Of a stretch of DNA of 64,000 bases, positions 17,109-25,463 are shown piece by piece. Position numbers and translations under genes: made by a program. Within the stretch, counting starts at the first letter, position 1, and each line of letters opens with the position of its first letter. The DNA comes from Alloalcanivorax dieselolei B5 (GTDB lineage: Bacteria; Pseudomonadota; Gammaproteobacteria; Pseudomonadales; Alcanivoracaceae): contig NC_018691.1 in NCBI RefSeq assembly GCF_000300005.1, forward strand, positions 4,793,001 through 4,857,000. Direction: 5' to 3'. The notes beneath the pieces were generated by a model. That model did no database searches, was not told where the DNA came from, and saw nothing but the letters and a program-made list of their open reading frames with translations.

Positions 17109-17654
17109 ATGAACCAGAATCTTGCCGACGAGCTGGTAATGATGATGCGGGAAGACCAACGCTTATTACAGCAGCTTTTCGATTCCGGGGAGCTGCCGGC
17201 CGGGTCTTATCATCCCCGTATGAAAGCGTTGCATCAGCAGAACACCTCCCGCCTGAAAGAAATTATGCGCCACCACGGTTGGCCCGGTCTGTCACTGGTG
17301 GGAAAGGACGGCGCCAAAGCCGCATGGCTCATCGCCCAGCATTCTGTTTCAGAGCCAGAGTTCATGGCCGAGTGCGCGGGCTTGTTGGAGGAAGCCGTTT
17401 CCAAAGACGACACAGAGGGCTGGCAGTTGGCATTCCTTCAAGACCGGGTGCGCACTTTATCTGGAAACCCTCAGTACTACGGCACTCAGTTCGATACCGA
17501 TGAACAGGGCTGGCCCACACCCTTTCCCATTGAGGAGCCCGCTACCGTTAACGCACGCCGGGCACGCCTGGGGATGAACACTCTAGAGGAACGGCAGGAA
17601 CAGATGATCGAGCAGGAGCGGAAGCGCCGTGCCAACGCTGCTAAAACCCGTTAA
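17109..17654 (+). CDS. DUF6624 domain protein
   Basis: The 181-residue soluble protein matches the DUF6624 pattern: LADELVMMMREDQRLLQQL near the start, NTSRLKEIMRHHGWPGLSLVGKDGAKAAWLIAQH (about 49-82) and LQDRVRTLSGNPQYYGTQFDTDEQGWPTPFPIEEP (about 116-150). The family has no known activity and is common in accessory DNA and near toxin or defence genes. An AAGGAG site precedes the ATG. It follows the O-methyltransferase by 30 bases and is probably co-transcribed with it. Confidence 0.8.
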   Translation: MNQNLADELVMMMREDQRLLQQLFDSGELPAGSYHPRMKALHQQNTSRLKEIMRHHGWPGLSLVGKDGAKAAWLIAQHSVSEPEFMAECAGLLEEAVSKDDTEGWQLAFLQDRVRTLSGNPQYYGTQFDTDEQGWPTPFPIEEPATVNARRARLGMNTLEERQEQMIEQERKRRANAAKTR

Positions 17655-17704
17655 CCCAGCCCGCCCTCCGTCGGAACAGACAAAAGGCAAGATCGATCTC
17701 TACA

Positions 17705-17758
17705 TTTTGTGTGCCAGCGGGCAAGGGAGAATTCGTCGCCTATAAATCCTGCATATGA
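17705..17758 (+). pseudogene. Remnant of the C-terminus of a second O-methyltransferase
   Basis: Seventeen codons and a stop encode FCVPAGKGEFVAYKSCI, which closely matches the last residues of the O-methyltransferase at 16494-17078 (CLVPVGKGEFVAHKSRT), and the DNA is similar over roughly 50 bases including the GAGCAC after the stop. No start or upstream domain survives. This looks like the trace of a tandem paralogue whose body was deleted, with the DUF6624 gene now lying between. Confidence 0.7.
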
Positions 17759-17783
17759 GCACGGCGGATGCCAAGGAGACACT

Positions 17784-18221
17784 ATGACGGTCAAGCGTAT
17801 GGACAACATCGGCATCGTGGTCGAAGACATCGATGCCGCCATTGAGTTCTTTAGCGAACTTGGCCTCGAACTCGAGGGGCGCGCACCTGTCGAGGGAAGC
17901 TGGGCTGATGATGTGACCGGGTTGCGCGGCATGTGCGTCGAGATTGCCATGATGCGCACGCCGGATGGCCACAGCCGGCTCGAACTCTCCCGGTTCCTGG
18001 CACCGCCCGTGGTCGCCGATCACCGCACCGCGCCGGTGAACGCTCTCGGCTATCTGCGCGTGATGTTCACCGTGGAGGATATTGACGACACGCTCGCCCG
18101 ACTCGACAAACAAGGTGCGAAACTTGTCGGCACGGTGGCACAATTCGAAGACACGTACCGCCTCTGCTACATCCGCGGCCCGGAAGGAATCCTGATCGGG
18201 ATCGCCCAGGAGCTTGGGTAG
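17784..18221 (+). CDS. VOC family (glyoxalase-like) protein
   Basis: The 145-residue protein is a vicinal-oxygen-chelate protein with two beta-alpha-beta modules: VKRMDNIGIVVEDIDAAIEFFSELGLELEG at the start and NALGYLRVMFTVEDIDDTLARLDKQGAKLVG from about residue 83, ending CYIRGPEGILIGIAQELG. A metal-binding Glu is likely in the last strand. The substrate is unknown. A strong AAGGAGA site sets the ATG at 17784; an upstream in-frame start would run through the O-methyltransferase remnant. Confidence 0.88.
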   Translation: MTVKRMDNIGIVVEDIDAAIEFFSELGLELEGRAPVEGSWADDVTGLRGMCVEIAMMRTPDGHSRLELSRFLAPPVVADHRTAPVNALGYLRVMFTVEDIDDTLARLDKQGAKLVGTVAQFEDTYRLCYIRGPEGILIGIAQELG

Positions 18222-18293
18222 CCGATTCGCTCTCGAGGCAGCTTCCCACAAGGGCAACGAAGTCGCTGGCTTGCTAGCAAATGAATCATGGAA

Positions 18294-18350
18294 GAATTCG
18301 CCAGCAGGCGGAGGGCCGCCCCGACTGGCTCCTACAGTAGCTTTGTAGCA
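18294..18350. repeat. REP-like half element
   Basis: The sequence from GAATTCGCCAGCAGG to GGCTCCTACAGTAGCTTTGTAGC has the right-hand half of the GTAGGAGC repeats seen at 6065, 33149 and 41434, with a diverged core and no clear left arm. It lies between convergent VOC and isochorismatase-like genes. Confidence 0.6.
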
Positions 18351-18364
18351 AAACTACGGCGTTA

Positions 18365-18964
18365 TTAAACCTCTTCCACCGTCGCCAGCACCAGCACGAA
18401 CACGTCCGACATCGCCGCCAGGGCGGCCTTGTGTAGCTGCTCGGCCGAGACCACGCCGGTGTCATCGGTGGCGGGCAGGTCGCGGGTGGCGCAGGCGGCG
18501 GCGACCACCGCCATGTCGAAGCCCAGGTCGTAGCCGGCCCGCACGGTGGAGGAAACGCACATGTGAGTCATGAAACCGACCACCAGGACCGGGCCCTCCA
18601 CATCGCGCAGATGCTGTTCCAGATCCGTGCCGGAGAAGGCGTTGGGACGCGGTTTGGTGACCACTGCCTCACCTTCCGCGGGCTGGGCGCGTTGCAGGAA
18701 GGCGCCGCCGCCGGCGGGGTCGAAGGGGCTGCCGGCCGGGCCTTGGTGGGCCACGTGGATCACCGGCCAGTCCATTTCCGTAGCTCTTTCGCGCAACCGT
18801 TCGATCTGGGTCAAGGCGTCATCGAGGCCGGTGAGCGGCAAGGCGCCGCTGCCATAGACTTCCTGGGCGTCGATGATCACCACCGCCGCTTTACCACGTT
18901 GCGGGGTTTGCCAGGCCGATGCGCCGGCCAGGGTTCTCAGGGTTACCGGCTTGTCGTTACTCAT
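18365..18964 (-). CDS. Isochorismatase-like cysteine hydrolase
   Basis: The 199-residue protein has the isochorismatase/nicotinamidase fold: AAVVIIDAQEVYGSG (catalytic Asp, about 30), VIHVAHQGP, TKPRPNAFSGTDLEQHL (Lys) and VVGFMTHMCVSSTVRAGYDLGFDMAVVAAACATRDL with the nucleophile Cys in THMCVSST. It should act on a small amide or ester; the substrate is unknown. The ATG at 18964 is preceded by GGGAG. It diverges from a LysR-type gene whose product may control it. Confidence 0.9.
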   Translation of the reverse strand: MSNDKPVTLRTLAGASAWQTPQRGKAAVVIIDAQEVYGSGALPLTGLDDALTQIERLRERATEMDWPVIHVAHQGPAGSPFDPAGGGAFLQRAQPAEGEAVVTKPRPNAFSGTDLEQHLRDVEGPVLVVGFMTHMCVSSTVRAGYDLGFDMAVVAAACATRDLPATDDTGVVSAEQLHKAALAAMSDVFVLVLATVEEV

Positions 18965-19073
18965 ATCGCGTGCTCCCGTGTCAGCGCATGAATTCAATGA
19001 GGGCTCATGGTGGCCTGCGCATTCGCCTGATCCAAGCTGGTATTTTGCGAGCATTACCTGCAAAAATGCAGGC

Positions 19074-19928
19074 ATGAAAGATTGGGATGATTTCCGTTTT
19101 CTGCTGGCCCTGAGCCGCTCCGGCACTCTGCGCGAAGCGGCGCGCCGTCTTGCGGTGAACGAGACCACCATGGCCCGCCGCCTCGCCGCCGTGGAAGGCC
19201 GTCAGGGCACCACTTTGTTTTTGCGGGGGCGGGACGGCCTGCAGCCAACGCCCACGGGCGAGCGGCTGGTGCGGGCGGCGGAGCGCATGGAGCAGGCATT
19301 GCTGCAGACCAATCCGGATCACGGCCAGGGGACGGTATCAGGGCTGGTACGGCTGACCTCGGTGGCCTGGATCGTGGAGGCGCTGCTGGCACCCCGGCTG
19401 ATTGATCTGCATCGGCGCCACCCGGCGCTGACCATGGAGTTGGCGGCGTCCAATACCACCGTCAGCCTGTCCCGCCGGGACGCGGATCTGGCGCTGCGTC
19501 TGGCCCGCCCTCGGGAAGAGCATCTGGTGGCCCGGCGTCTGGGCGCGCTCGGGTTGACGCTGGCCACTTCGGTGCGGGGCTCCGCCCAAGGCTGGATCGC
19601 CTACCATCGCGGCTGGGACGACCTGCCGGAGATCCAGGCCATGGCCGGCGTGTTCCGGGACCCGCCGGTGGCGCGCATCGCCGGCCTCACGGGCATTCAG
19701 GCGGCGGTGCGTTCGGGGCTTGGCATGGCGATGCTGCCGGATCCGATGATCGCCGCGGACCCGGGCCTGACGGCGGCGCAGCCGACCATAAGGGTCAGCC
19801 GGCCGCTGTGGGTGGTGCTGCATGAGGATCTGCGCGAGCGCCCGGCGATCCGAGCCTGCCTGGATTGGCTGGAGGAGGTGGTACGGGAGGCCGGCTGGAC
19901 CGATCAGTCCTCGCCGAAATCGAAGTAG
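19074..19928 (+). CDS. LysR family transcriptional regulator
   Basis: The 284-residue protein begins MKDWDDFRFLLALSRSGTLREAARRLAVNETTMARRLAAVE, the LysR winged helix-turn-helix, followed by a shortened effector domain. The MKDWDDFRFLLAL opening is typical of the group that regulates divergent hydrolases. It shares a 109-base promoter region with the isochorismatase-like gene, which it probably controls. Its 3' end overlaps the end of the convergent gene at 19904 by 25 bases. The effector is unknown. Confidence 0.92.
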   Translation: MKDWDDFRFLLALSRSGTLREAARRLAVNETTMARRLAAVEGRQGTTLFLRGRDGLQPTPTGERLVRAAERMEQALLQTNPDHGQGTVSGLVRLTSVAWIVEALLAPRLIDLHRRHPALTMELAASNTTVSLSRRDADLALRLARPREEHLVARRLGALGLTLATSVRGSAQGWIAYHRGWDDLPEIQAMAGVFRDPPVARIAGLTGIQAAVRSGLGMAMLPDPMIAADPGLTAAQPTIRVSRPLWVVLHEDLRERPAIRACLDWLEEVVREAGWTDQSSPKSK

Positions 19929-20482
19929 AGCACGTTGGACCAGTTGCCCAACCCCAACTCATGGAGCGGCGCCAGCGGGTTCGCCGGCTGCAGGTTCAGC
20001 ATCCGCGCCAGGGGCCCGGGAGCCGAGGGTTTGACCTGATTGAGGTGGCGCAAGGTGCGTTCCATTTCCTGGTCCAGATCCGCCAGACTCCCGAACAGGT
20101 CCCGGTTCTGCTGGGCCAGTGGCGCCTCTTCCAGGTCGAAGATCTCGGCGCACTCCAGCACAATGTGGGCGGCGCGATTCTCCGGCGCATTCAGGAAGGC
20201 TTCCGCCTCTTGCACCAGTTCCGCTGCCTCGGGCCAGTCGATGCGCGCCAGGAACTCACACAGGCGCTTTACGCCCTTGTCGTAATCCCCCGCCAGCGCC
20301 ACGTCGTCGTCCAGTTCCCAGATCATGGAGGGGCAGATCACGGTATCGGCGGACACCAGCAACCGGTAGCAGAGCGGAATCGCGTACCCCCATTCGGACA
20401 ACCCCCGGACCAGCGGTTTGGGCTGATCCGGCGTCCGCGCGGGAACCCGGTCGGTCGCGTAAAGATAGCTTCGGTTCGCCAT
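19904..20482 (-). CDS. Hypothetical protein, acidic soluble
   Basis: I do not recognise this 192-residue protein. It starts MANRSYLYATDRVP, is rich in Glu, Leu and Ala, and is predicted mostly helical and soluble, with no signal peptide or membrane segment. WELDDDVALAGDYDKGVKRLCEFLARI (about 55-81) is its most regular part. Similar proteins starting MANRSYLY seem to occur in other gammaproteobacteria, but no role is known to me. The last 25 bases overlap the lysR 3' end on the other strand. Confidence 0.75.
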   Translation of the reverse strand: MANRSYLYATDRVPARTPDQPKPLVRGLSEWGYAIPLCYRLLVSADTVICPSMIWELDDDVALAGDYDKGVKRLCEFLARIDWPEAAELVQEAEAFLNAPENRAAHIVLECAEIFDLEEAPLAQQNRDLFGSLADLDQEMERTLRHLNQVKPSAPGPLARMLNLQPANPLAPLHELGLGNWSNVLYFDFGED

Positions 20483-20572
20483 GAGGTGCCGCCTGTGCTG
20501 CTTTGGAATGAGCCGCCTATGGTGACCTCACCGCACAGCGCCGACAAGAGAGGCCCGTTTTCCGGAACTTCA

Positions 20573-20989
20573 TTATTCTTCCCAATCCGGGTTCCAGGCG
20601 ACTTCCCAAAGGTGGCCATCCGGATCCTGAAAGTAACCGCAATAACCGCCCCAGAAGGCTTTCTCCGCGGCCTTGGTCACGTGGGCACCGGCCGCCTCGG
20701 CCTGCCGCATCACCTCGTCCACTTGCTCTGGCGAGCCCACGTTATGGGCCAGAGTAAACCCTCCGGCCGAGGCGGGCATCAACGGGACACCCGCTCCCCT
20801 GGCCAGGGCCAGGCGGGGATACAGCGCCAGCACCAGGCCGCCGTCGAGATGGAAAAACACCACCGCGCCGTCCTCGAATTCGGTGCCAACGATGCCCTCC
20901 GTGGGCAAACCGAGGCCGTCGCGATAAAACGTCAGGGAACGATCCAGGTCATCCACACCCAGGGTGATGACTTTGATTTTCGCTTTCAT
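20573..20989 (-). CDS. VOC family (glyoxalase-like) protein
   Basis: The 138-residue protein begins MKAKIKVITLGVDDLDRSLTFYRDGLGLPTEGI and ends GYCGYFQDPDGHLWEVAWNPDWEE, the usual VOC pattern, with a probable metal-ligand Glu in HLWEVAWNP. The family includes glyoxalases and antibiotic-binding proteins; the ligand is unknown. It is a single gene, with 116 bases to the SCP2-like gene downstream, and differs clearly in sequence from the VOC protein at 17784. Confidence 0.9.
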   Translation of the reverse strand: MKAKIKVITLGVDDLDRSLTFYRDGLGLPTEGIVGTEFEDGAVVFFHLDGGLVLALYPRLALARGAGVPLMPASAGGFTLAHNVGSPEQVDEVMRQAEAAGAHVTKAAEKAFWGGYCGYFQDPDGHLWEVAWNPDWEE

Positions 20990-21105
20990 CCGTCTTCTCC
21001 AAGACAGCGGAACAGGAACCCGTGAGCCTGGCTCAACGTCGCCCGGATGTCTTGAATAAATCAGACAAAATCCGCCCCGTCGGGGATCCGCTGTTGTTCA
21101 GGGAA

Positions 21106-21486
21106 TCAGCGTTTCTTTTTCCCGGGCATGATGAATTTCATCAGGGTCATGAACCACATCAGCTGGCCGGGGTCGCCTTCCACCTTGATGTCGCCGGCCT
21201 GCATGCCTTCCATGAACGCCATCTGGTTCTTGCCGGAGGCACGCAGGGTGCGGAACGCGTAATCCGCGTCGCGGAAATTCAGGGTGATGGTGGGAGCGCC
21301 GTGCAAACCGGCGCCGTGTTTTACGCCTTGCGGCGTGAAGTGATACCAGCGGGCCACCCGGCCATCGAAGGTGCGCCATTGCATCAGCACATCCCGGTGC
21401 TCCAATTGCTGGCGGAAACCCTCATTGTGGCGGCCCAGCCAGCGCAATCGCCAGCCGAGCAGCATCAAGATGAAACGAAACTTCAT
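21106..21486 (-). CDS. SCP2-like sterol-carrier-fold protein
   Basis: The 126-residue protein resembles SCP2-type lipid-carrier proteins: TFDGRVARWYHFTP, GAPTITLNFRDADYAFRTLRASGKNQMAFMEGMQAGDIKVEGDPGQLMWFMTLMKFIMP. The DIKVEGD segment and helix before it are family-typical. The N-terminus (MKFRFILMLLGWRLRWLG) is hydrophobic and may anchor it. It lies 29 bases after rubredoxin reductase on the same strand, suggesting a role with lipids or alkane-derived substrates; that part is inference. Confidence 0.7.
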   Translation of the reverse strand: MKFRFILMLLGWRLRWLGRHNEGFRQQLEHRDVLMQWRTFDGRVARWYHFTPQGVKHGAGLHGAPTITLNFRDADYAFRTLRASGKNQMAFMEGMQAGDIKVEGDPGQLMWFMTLMKFIMPGKKKR

Positions 21487-21515
21487 TACGCGCTCCCGGC
21501 CGGCGGCCGGCCCGG

Positions 21516-22664
21516 TCAGGGCATCAGGGCCGGCAGTTCCTTGTTGAGTTTGAGCTTTTCCTTCACCGCTTCACCGGTGAGTGCGTAGCCCAGCAGTGTG
21601 CCGTCGGCGCCACGAAACAGGGCGGTGACATCATTTTCCTGCTGCGTCACTTCCCACTCGCCTTCGCTATCCGCTGGCGGCGGACAGACCACCACCGGGC
21701 AGGCCGGGGTCTTGATGGTCACCGGCATGACGCCGTAGCTCACCGCGGTCTCCTCGCCGGCCAGGGTTTTGGCCAGGGCGCGGGCGCTGGCCATCAGCGG
21801 CAGCACGTAGGGCAGCACATGGCCTTCCACTTCCGCGCAATCGCCCAGGGCATAGATGTCCTCGGCGCTAGTGCGCAGGGTGCGGTCGGTGAGGATGCCC
21901 CGGTTGGTGCGCAGACCGGCTTCCTTGGCCATGTCGATGCGCGGACGCAAACCAATGGCGGACAGTACCACCTCGGATTCCACCCGGGTACCGTCGGACA
22001 GTTCGGTGATCAGGGTGCCGTCATCGCCGTGGTGTACCGCCTGGGCCAGGGGGCCAAAGTGGAAACGCACGCCCAATGTCTCAAGTCCCCGGCCCACCGC
22101 CTCGGAAGCCGCCCGCGGCAATAACAGCGGCAGGCAACGCCCCATCGGTTCCACCAGGGCCACTTCGAAGCCACCGTTGCTCAGATCGTTGGCGAATTCA
22201 CAGCCGATCAGGCCGCCGCCTAGAATTGTCACGCGGCGCTTGCCCTGCAGGGCTTCGCGGAAGCGGCCATAGTCCATCAGGTCGTTGACCGAGAACACCT
22301 CGCCCACCGCGTCGCCTTCCAGCGGCGGCGTCCAGGTATCCGCCCCCAGCGCCAGCACCAGTTTGCTGTAATCCAGATGGTCGTCCGGCAGCAGCACCCG
22401 ATGCCCGTCGACATCGATACCGGCCACATGAACGTGGGTCCGCACCGTGACGTTGAACTGTTCGGCCACCTGTTCCGGCGAGGCCATGGCCAGGTCGTCG
22501 GCGGTTTTTTCCTTGGTGAAACCGGTGGACAGCATCGGCTTGGAATAACTGCGGCCGTCGTCGGCGGTCAGCACCACCAGCGGCGTTTCCTTGTCCAGCT
22601 TGCGGAATTCCTTGACCACGTTGAATCCGGCCAGACCGGATCCGATCACTACGATGGGCTTCAT
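21516..22664 (-). CDS. rubB: Rubredoxin-NAD(+) reductase
   Basis: The 382-residue flavoprotein has the FAD motif VVIGSGLAGFNVVKEFRK (about 5-22), an NAD-binding motif VTILGGGLIGCEFANDL (about 145-161) and the C-terminal FAD-contact DIYALGDCAEVEGHVLPYV. It passes electrons from NADH to rubredoxin, which then feeds alkane hydroxylase in alkane users. Rubredoxin is encoded just upstream on the same strand with a 53-base gap. The order rubA-rubB beside ubiC-ubiA-phoBR is also known in Pseudomonas. No alkB gene lies in this window. Confidence 0.95.
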   Translation of the reverse strand: MKPIVVIGSGLAGFNVVKEFRKLDKETPLVVLTADDGRSYSKPMLSTGFTKEKTADDLAMASPEQVAEQFNVTVRTHVHVAGIDVDGHRVLLPDDHLDYSKLVLALGADTWTPPLEGDAVGEVFSVNDLMDYGRFREALQGKRRVTILGGGLIGCEFANDLSNGGFEVALVEPMGRCLPLLLPRAASEAVGRGLETLGVRFHFGPLAQAVHHGDDGTLITELSDGTRVESEVVLSAIGLRPRIDMAKEAGLRTNRGILTDRTLRTSAEDIYALGDCAEVEGHVLPYVLPLMASARALAKTLAGEETAVSYGVMPVTIKTPACPVVVCPPPADSEGEWEVTQQENDVTALFRGADGTLLGYALTGEAVKEKLKLNKELPALMP

Positions 22665-22717
22665 TGGCGCTCCTTATGTGGTGCCAGGGTGGTGCCAGGG
22701 ACGGGAATGGCGGTCGC

Positions 22718-22882
22718 TCAGATTTCCACCATCTCGAAATCATCCTTACCGACGCCGCAGTCCGGACATACCCAGTCGTCGGGGATATCTTCCCACTTGG
22801 TGCCGGGCTCGATGCCCTCCTCGGGGAGCCCTTCCGCTTCGTCATAGATGAAGCCGCACACCACACATTCCCATTTCTTCAT
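22718..22882 (-). CDS. rubA: Rubredoxin
   Basis: This 54-residue protein has the two iron-binding CxxC motifs in [18 protein letters not shown] (Cys6, Cys9) and [15 protein letters not shown] (Cys39, Cys42), so it binds one Fe in a Cys4 site. It is an electron carrier from rubredoxin reductase to alkane hydroxylase or other acceptors. A GAGG ribosome site precedes the ATG. It heads a short operon with rubB and the SCP2-like gene. A near-perfect palindrome lies about 90 bases upstream at 22972. Confidence 0.97.
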   Translation of the reverse strand: MKKWECVVCGFIYDEAEGLPEEGIEPGTKWEDIPDDWVCPDCGVGKDDFEMVEI

Positions 22883-22971
22883 GTCATACCTCGTTGATCA
22901 ATATCCCGGACAGCGCCAGGGGCCGGAAACCAGGGGCCCGCTAACGTAGCCACGCCGCCCTGAAAAATCAA

Positions 22972-22989
22972 TGACACCCGCGGATGTCA
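22972..22989. promoter_or_regulatory. Near-perfect palindrome upstream of rubA
   Basis: TGACACCCGCGGATGTCA matches its own reverse complement at 16 of 18 positions. It is in the 247-base gap between divergent rubA and ubiC, so it could be an operator for either. No regulator gene is next to it and the binding protein is unknown. Confidence 0.4.
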
Positions 22990-23129
22990 CCATGGCAGTC
23001 GGGCCGATGACCTCACCATGACCGGCCCCGCCCTGGCCGACGACCCTGCCAGATTCGTGCCGCTCTCTTGCCCCTCGCGCCACCTTGCGCCATAGTCCAC
23101 GCCGCCGGTCGAGAGCGGAGTGTCACACT

Positions 23130-23666
23130 ATGCCAAATTCACCTCTGGACGCCGACCCGAAATGGCGTCCACTGGATCGTCTTACCGTACCACCGCTCAT
23201 CCGCGACTGGCTCGGTGACCCCGGATCCCTCACCGCCCGCCTGCGCCGCCACGGCGCTTTTCATGTCCGCCACAACCGCTCCCTGGTGACGGTCCCCGCG
23301 CCTTTCGAACGCGAGCAGTTACACCAGAGCGGGCGCCGCATCGCGCTGATCCGGGAAGTCACGCTGATGCTGTGCGACACTCCGGTGGTGGAAGCCCGCA
23401 GCGTCCTGCCGCTGCTCAGTCTGCGCTGGGCCAATCGCAATCTGGCGCATATGGGTGGCCGTTCGCTGGGCAGTGAGTTATACCGTTACCCCGAGGCACA
23501 CCGGGATCAGGTGTGGGTCCGTTATGGCCTGTCGCCGGCGGGCCGCGGGCCGTGTTGGGGGCGCCAGACCCGTTTCGTGAAAAGGGGACGGCCGTTGCTG
23601 GTGGCGGAGTATTTTCTGCCCGCGCTCTGGTCCCTGGTGGGGGAAGAACAGGTCGGGGAACAATAG
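23130..23666 (+). CDS. ubiC: Chorismate-pyruvate lyase
   Basis: The 178-residue protein fits Ubi[40 protein letters not shown] (about 72-96) with the catalytic-region Arg, LGSELYRYP, and the terminal [17 protein letters not shown] that carries the conserved Glu. It splits chorismate into 4-hydroxybenzoate and pyruvate, the first step of ubiquinone synthesis. The ATG at 23130 has GGAG upstream. It is directly followed by ubiA (11-base gap), which uses its product. Confidence 0.93.
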   Translation: MPNSPLDADPKWRPLDRLTVPPLIRDWLGDPGSLTARLRRHGAFHVRHNRSLVTVPAPFEREQLHQSGRRIALIREVTLMLCDTPVVEARSVLPLLSLRWANRNLAHMGGRSLGSELYRYPEAHRDQVWVRYGLSPAGRGPCWGRQTRFVKRGRPLLVAEYFLPALWSLVGEEQVGEQ

Positions 23667-23677
23667 AAGGAACAACC

Positions 23678-24550
23678 ATGCTGGCTTTCGTGGAACACCG
23701 TTATCCCTCGCTGTGGCCCTGGATTCAGCTGATGCGCCTGGACCGGCCGATCGGCAGCATGCTGCTGATGTGGCCCACGCTGTGGGCGCTGTGGATCGCC
23801 GCCGATGGCACGCCGAGCCTGAAGAACATTGTCATCTTCGTGCTCGGGGTGTTCGTGATGCGCGCCGCCGGCTGCGTGATCAATGACTTCGCCGACCGCG
23901 ACTTCGACGGTTCGGTGGAGCGCACCCGGCAACGCCCGCTGGCCACCGGCGCCCTGAGCGCCAAACAGGCCCTGGGGTTGTTCGTGGGCCTGCTGTTCAT
24001 CGCCCTGATCCTGGTGTTGTTCCTGAACCGCTTCACCTTCTGGCTGGCGTTCGGCGGGCTGGGCCTGGCCATTCTTTATCCGTTCACCAAGCGCTTCACC
24101 AACCTGCCCCAGGTGGTGCTGGGCGCCGCCTTCAGTTGGGCCATTCCCATGGCGTTCGGTGCCGAAACCGCCAGCGTGCCGCCCATCGCCTGGCTGCTGT
24201 TCATCATCAATCTGCTGTGGACGGTGGCCTACGATACCGAGTACGCCATGTGCGACCGCGAGGATGACCTCAAGATCGGGATCAAAAGCACCGCCATCCT
24301 GTTCGGGGATCTGGACAAGGTGATCATCGGCATTCTCCAGGGTCTGGTGCTGGCCGGGCTGGTGCTGGTGGGGCTGCGCCTGGGCTTCGGCCTGCCCTGG
24401 TACCTGGGCCTGCTGGGCGCCCTCGCCCTGTTCAGTCATCAACAATGGCGCATCCGCTACCGGGAACGCTGGCCCTGCTTTCACGCCTTTCTTAACAACC
24501 ACTGGGTGGGCGCCTGCGTTTTCGTCGGTCTGTTTCTGCAATATTTGTGA
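23678..24550 (+). CDS. ubiA: 4-hydroxybenzoate octaprenyltransferase
   Basis: The 290-residue membrane protein has the two UbiA prenyl-diphosphate motifs, [26 protein letters not shown] (about 69-94) and [26 protein letters not shown] (about 187-212), within about nine hydrophobic segments. It attaches the polyprenyl tail to 4-hydroxybenzoate in the inner membrane. An AGAAGG site sets the ATG at 23678; an upstream in-frame start lies within ubiC in another frame. It is the second gene of the ubiCA pair. Confidence 0.96.
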   Translation: MLAFVEHRYPSLWPWIQLMRLDRPIGSMLLMWPTLWALWIAADGTPSLKNIVIFVLGVFVMRAAGCVINDFADRDFDGSVERTRQRPLATGALSAKQALGLFVGLLFIALILVLFLNRFTFWLAFGGLGLAILYPFTKRFTNLPQVVLGAAFSWAIPMAFGAETASVPPIAWLLFIINLLWTVAYDTEYAMCDREDDLKIGIKSTAILFGDLDKVIIGILQGLVLAGLVLVGLRLGFGLPWYLGLLGALALFSHQQWRIRYRERWPCFHAFLNNHWVGACVFVGLFLQYL

Positions 24551-24612
24551 CCCACCCGGAAACGCCGCCGCCCGGCGTAATGGCGCGAGCGGCGGCGAAA
24601 AGGTTGGCAAAT

Positions 24613-24632
24613 CTGTCATCAAGATGTCATAA
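24613..24632 (+). promoter_or_regulatory. Pho box upstream of phoB
   Basis: CTGTCATCAAGATGTCATAA has two TGTCAT half-sites spaced 11 bases apart, the classic PhoB direct-repeat pattern. It lies about 55 bases before the phoB ATG, in a gap with no other gene, so phoB probably activates its own operon when phosphate is low. Confidence 0.85.
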
Positions 24633-24687
24633 AAAAGCCATCTAATGAGGCTCCCTACATCCGGGCGGGAAAGCGGAAGACCGAACT

Positions 24688-25392
24688 ATGTCAAAAAATC
24701 GCATCCTCATTGTCGACGACGAACCGGCCATCCGGGAAATGGTGTCCGTGGCCCTTGAATTAGCCGATTTCGACGTACTCGAGGCTGAAAGCGCCCAGCA
24801 AGCCCACGAACGCATCGTCGACGAACGGCCGGACCTGGTATTGCTGGACTGGATGCTGCCCTCGGTAACCGGCATCGAACTGGCCCGTCGCCTGAAACGG
24901 GACGACAACACCAGTGAAGTGCCGATCATCATGCTCACCGCCAAAAGCGAGGAAGATAACAAGATCCAGGGATTGGACGTGGGCGCCGACGATTATGTCA
25001 CCAAACCCTTCTCCACCCGCGAGTTGATCGCGCGCATTCGCGCGGTGTTGCGCCGCTCCTCCGCCGCCGCCGGTGAAAAGGAGATCGACGTCCAGGGCCT
25101 GTGCCTGGATCCGGTCAGCCATCGCATCAGCGCCAACGGGGTACCCGTGGACATGGGCCCCACCGAATACCGTTTGCTCGAGTTCTTCATGAGTCACCAG
25201 GAACGGGCCTATTCCCGCACCCAGTTGCTGGATCAGGTCTGGGGCGCCAATGTGTACGTGGAGGACCGTACCATCGATGTGCATATCCGCCGTCTGCGCA
25301 AGGCCTTGGCGCCTCATGGCTTTGATGGTTTCATTCAGACCGTGCGGGGCACCGGTTATCGCTTTTCGGTAAGATCCGCCCAGGTGTCCTGA
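24688..25392 (+). CDS. phoB: Phosphate-response regulator PhoB
   Basis: The 234-residue response regulator has the acidic pair Asp10-Asp11, phosphoacceptor Asp54 in LVLLDWMLP, and Lys in YVTKPFSTREL, then a winged-helix OmpR-type domain (about 130-234) with VEDRTIDVHIRRLRKAL as recognition helix. When phosphorylated by PhoR it binds Pho boxes. Its own Pho box is at 24613, and the pst operon of the window has another at 38921. It is followed by phoR with a 71-base gap. Confidence 0.97.
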   Translation: MSKNRILIVDDEPAIREMVSVALELADFDVLEAESAQQAHERIVDERPDLVLLDWMLPSVTGIELARRLKRDDNTSEVPIIMLTAKSEEDNKIQGLDVGADDYVTKPFSTRELIARIRAVLRRSSAAAGEKEIDVQGLCLDPVSHRISANGVPVDMGPTEYRLLEFFMSHQERAYSRTQLLDQVWGANVYVEDRTIDVHIRRLRKALAPHGFDGFIQTVRGTGYRFSVRSAQVS

Positions 25393-25463
25393 GACGACCC
25401 TGATACGGATCGGCCGAAACGGGCCTCCCCCTCCGCAACGGCCCTGAGAGGAAGCAACGGCCA

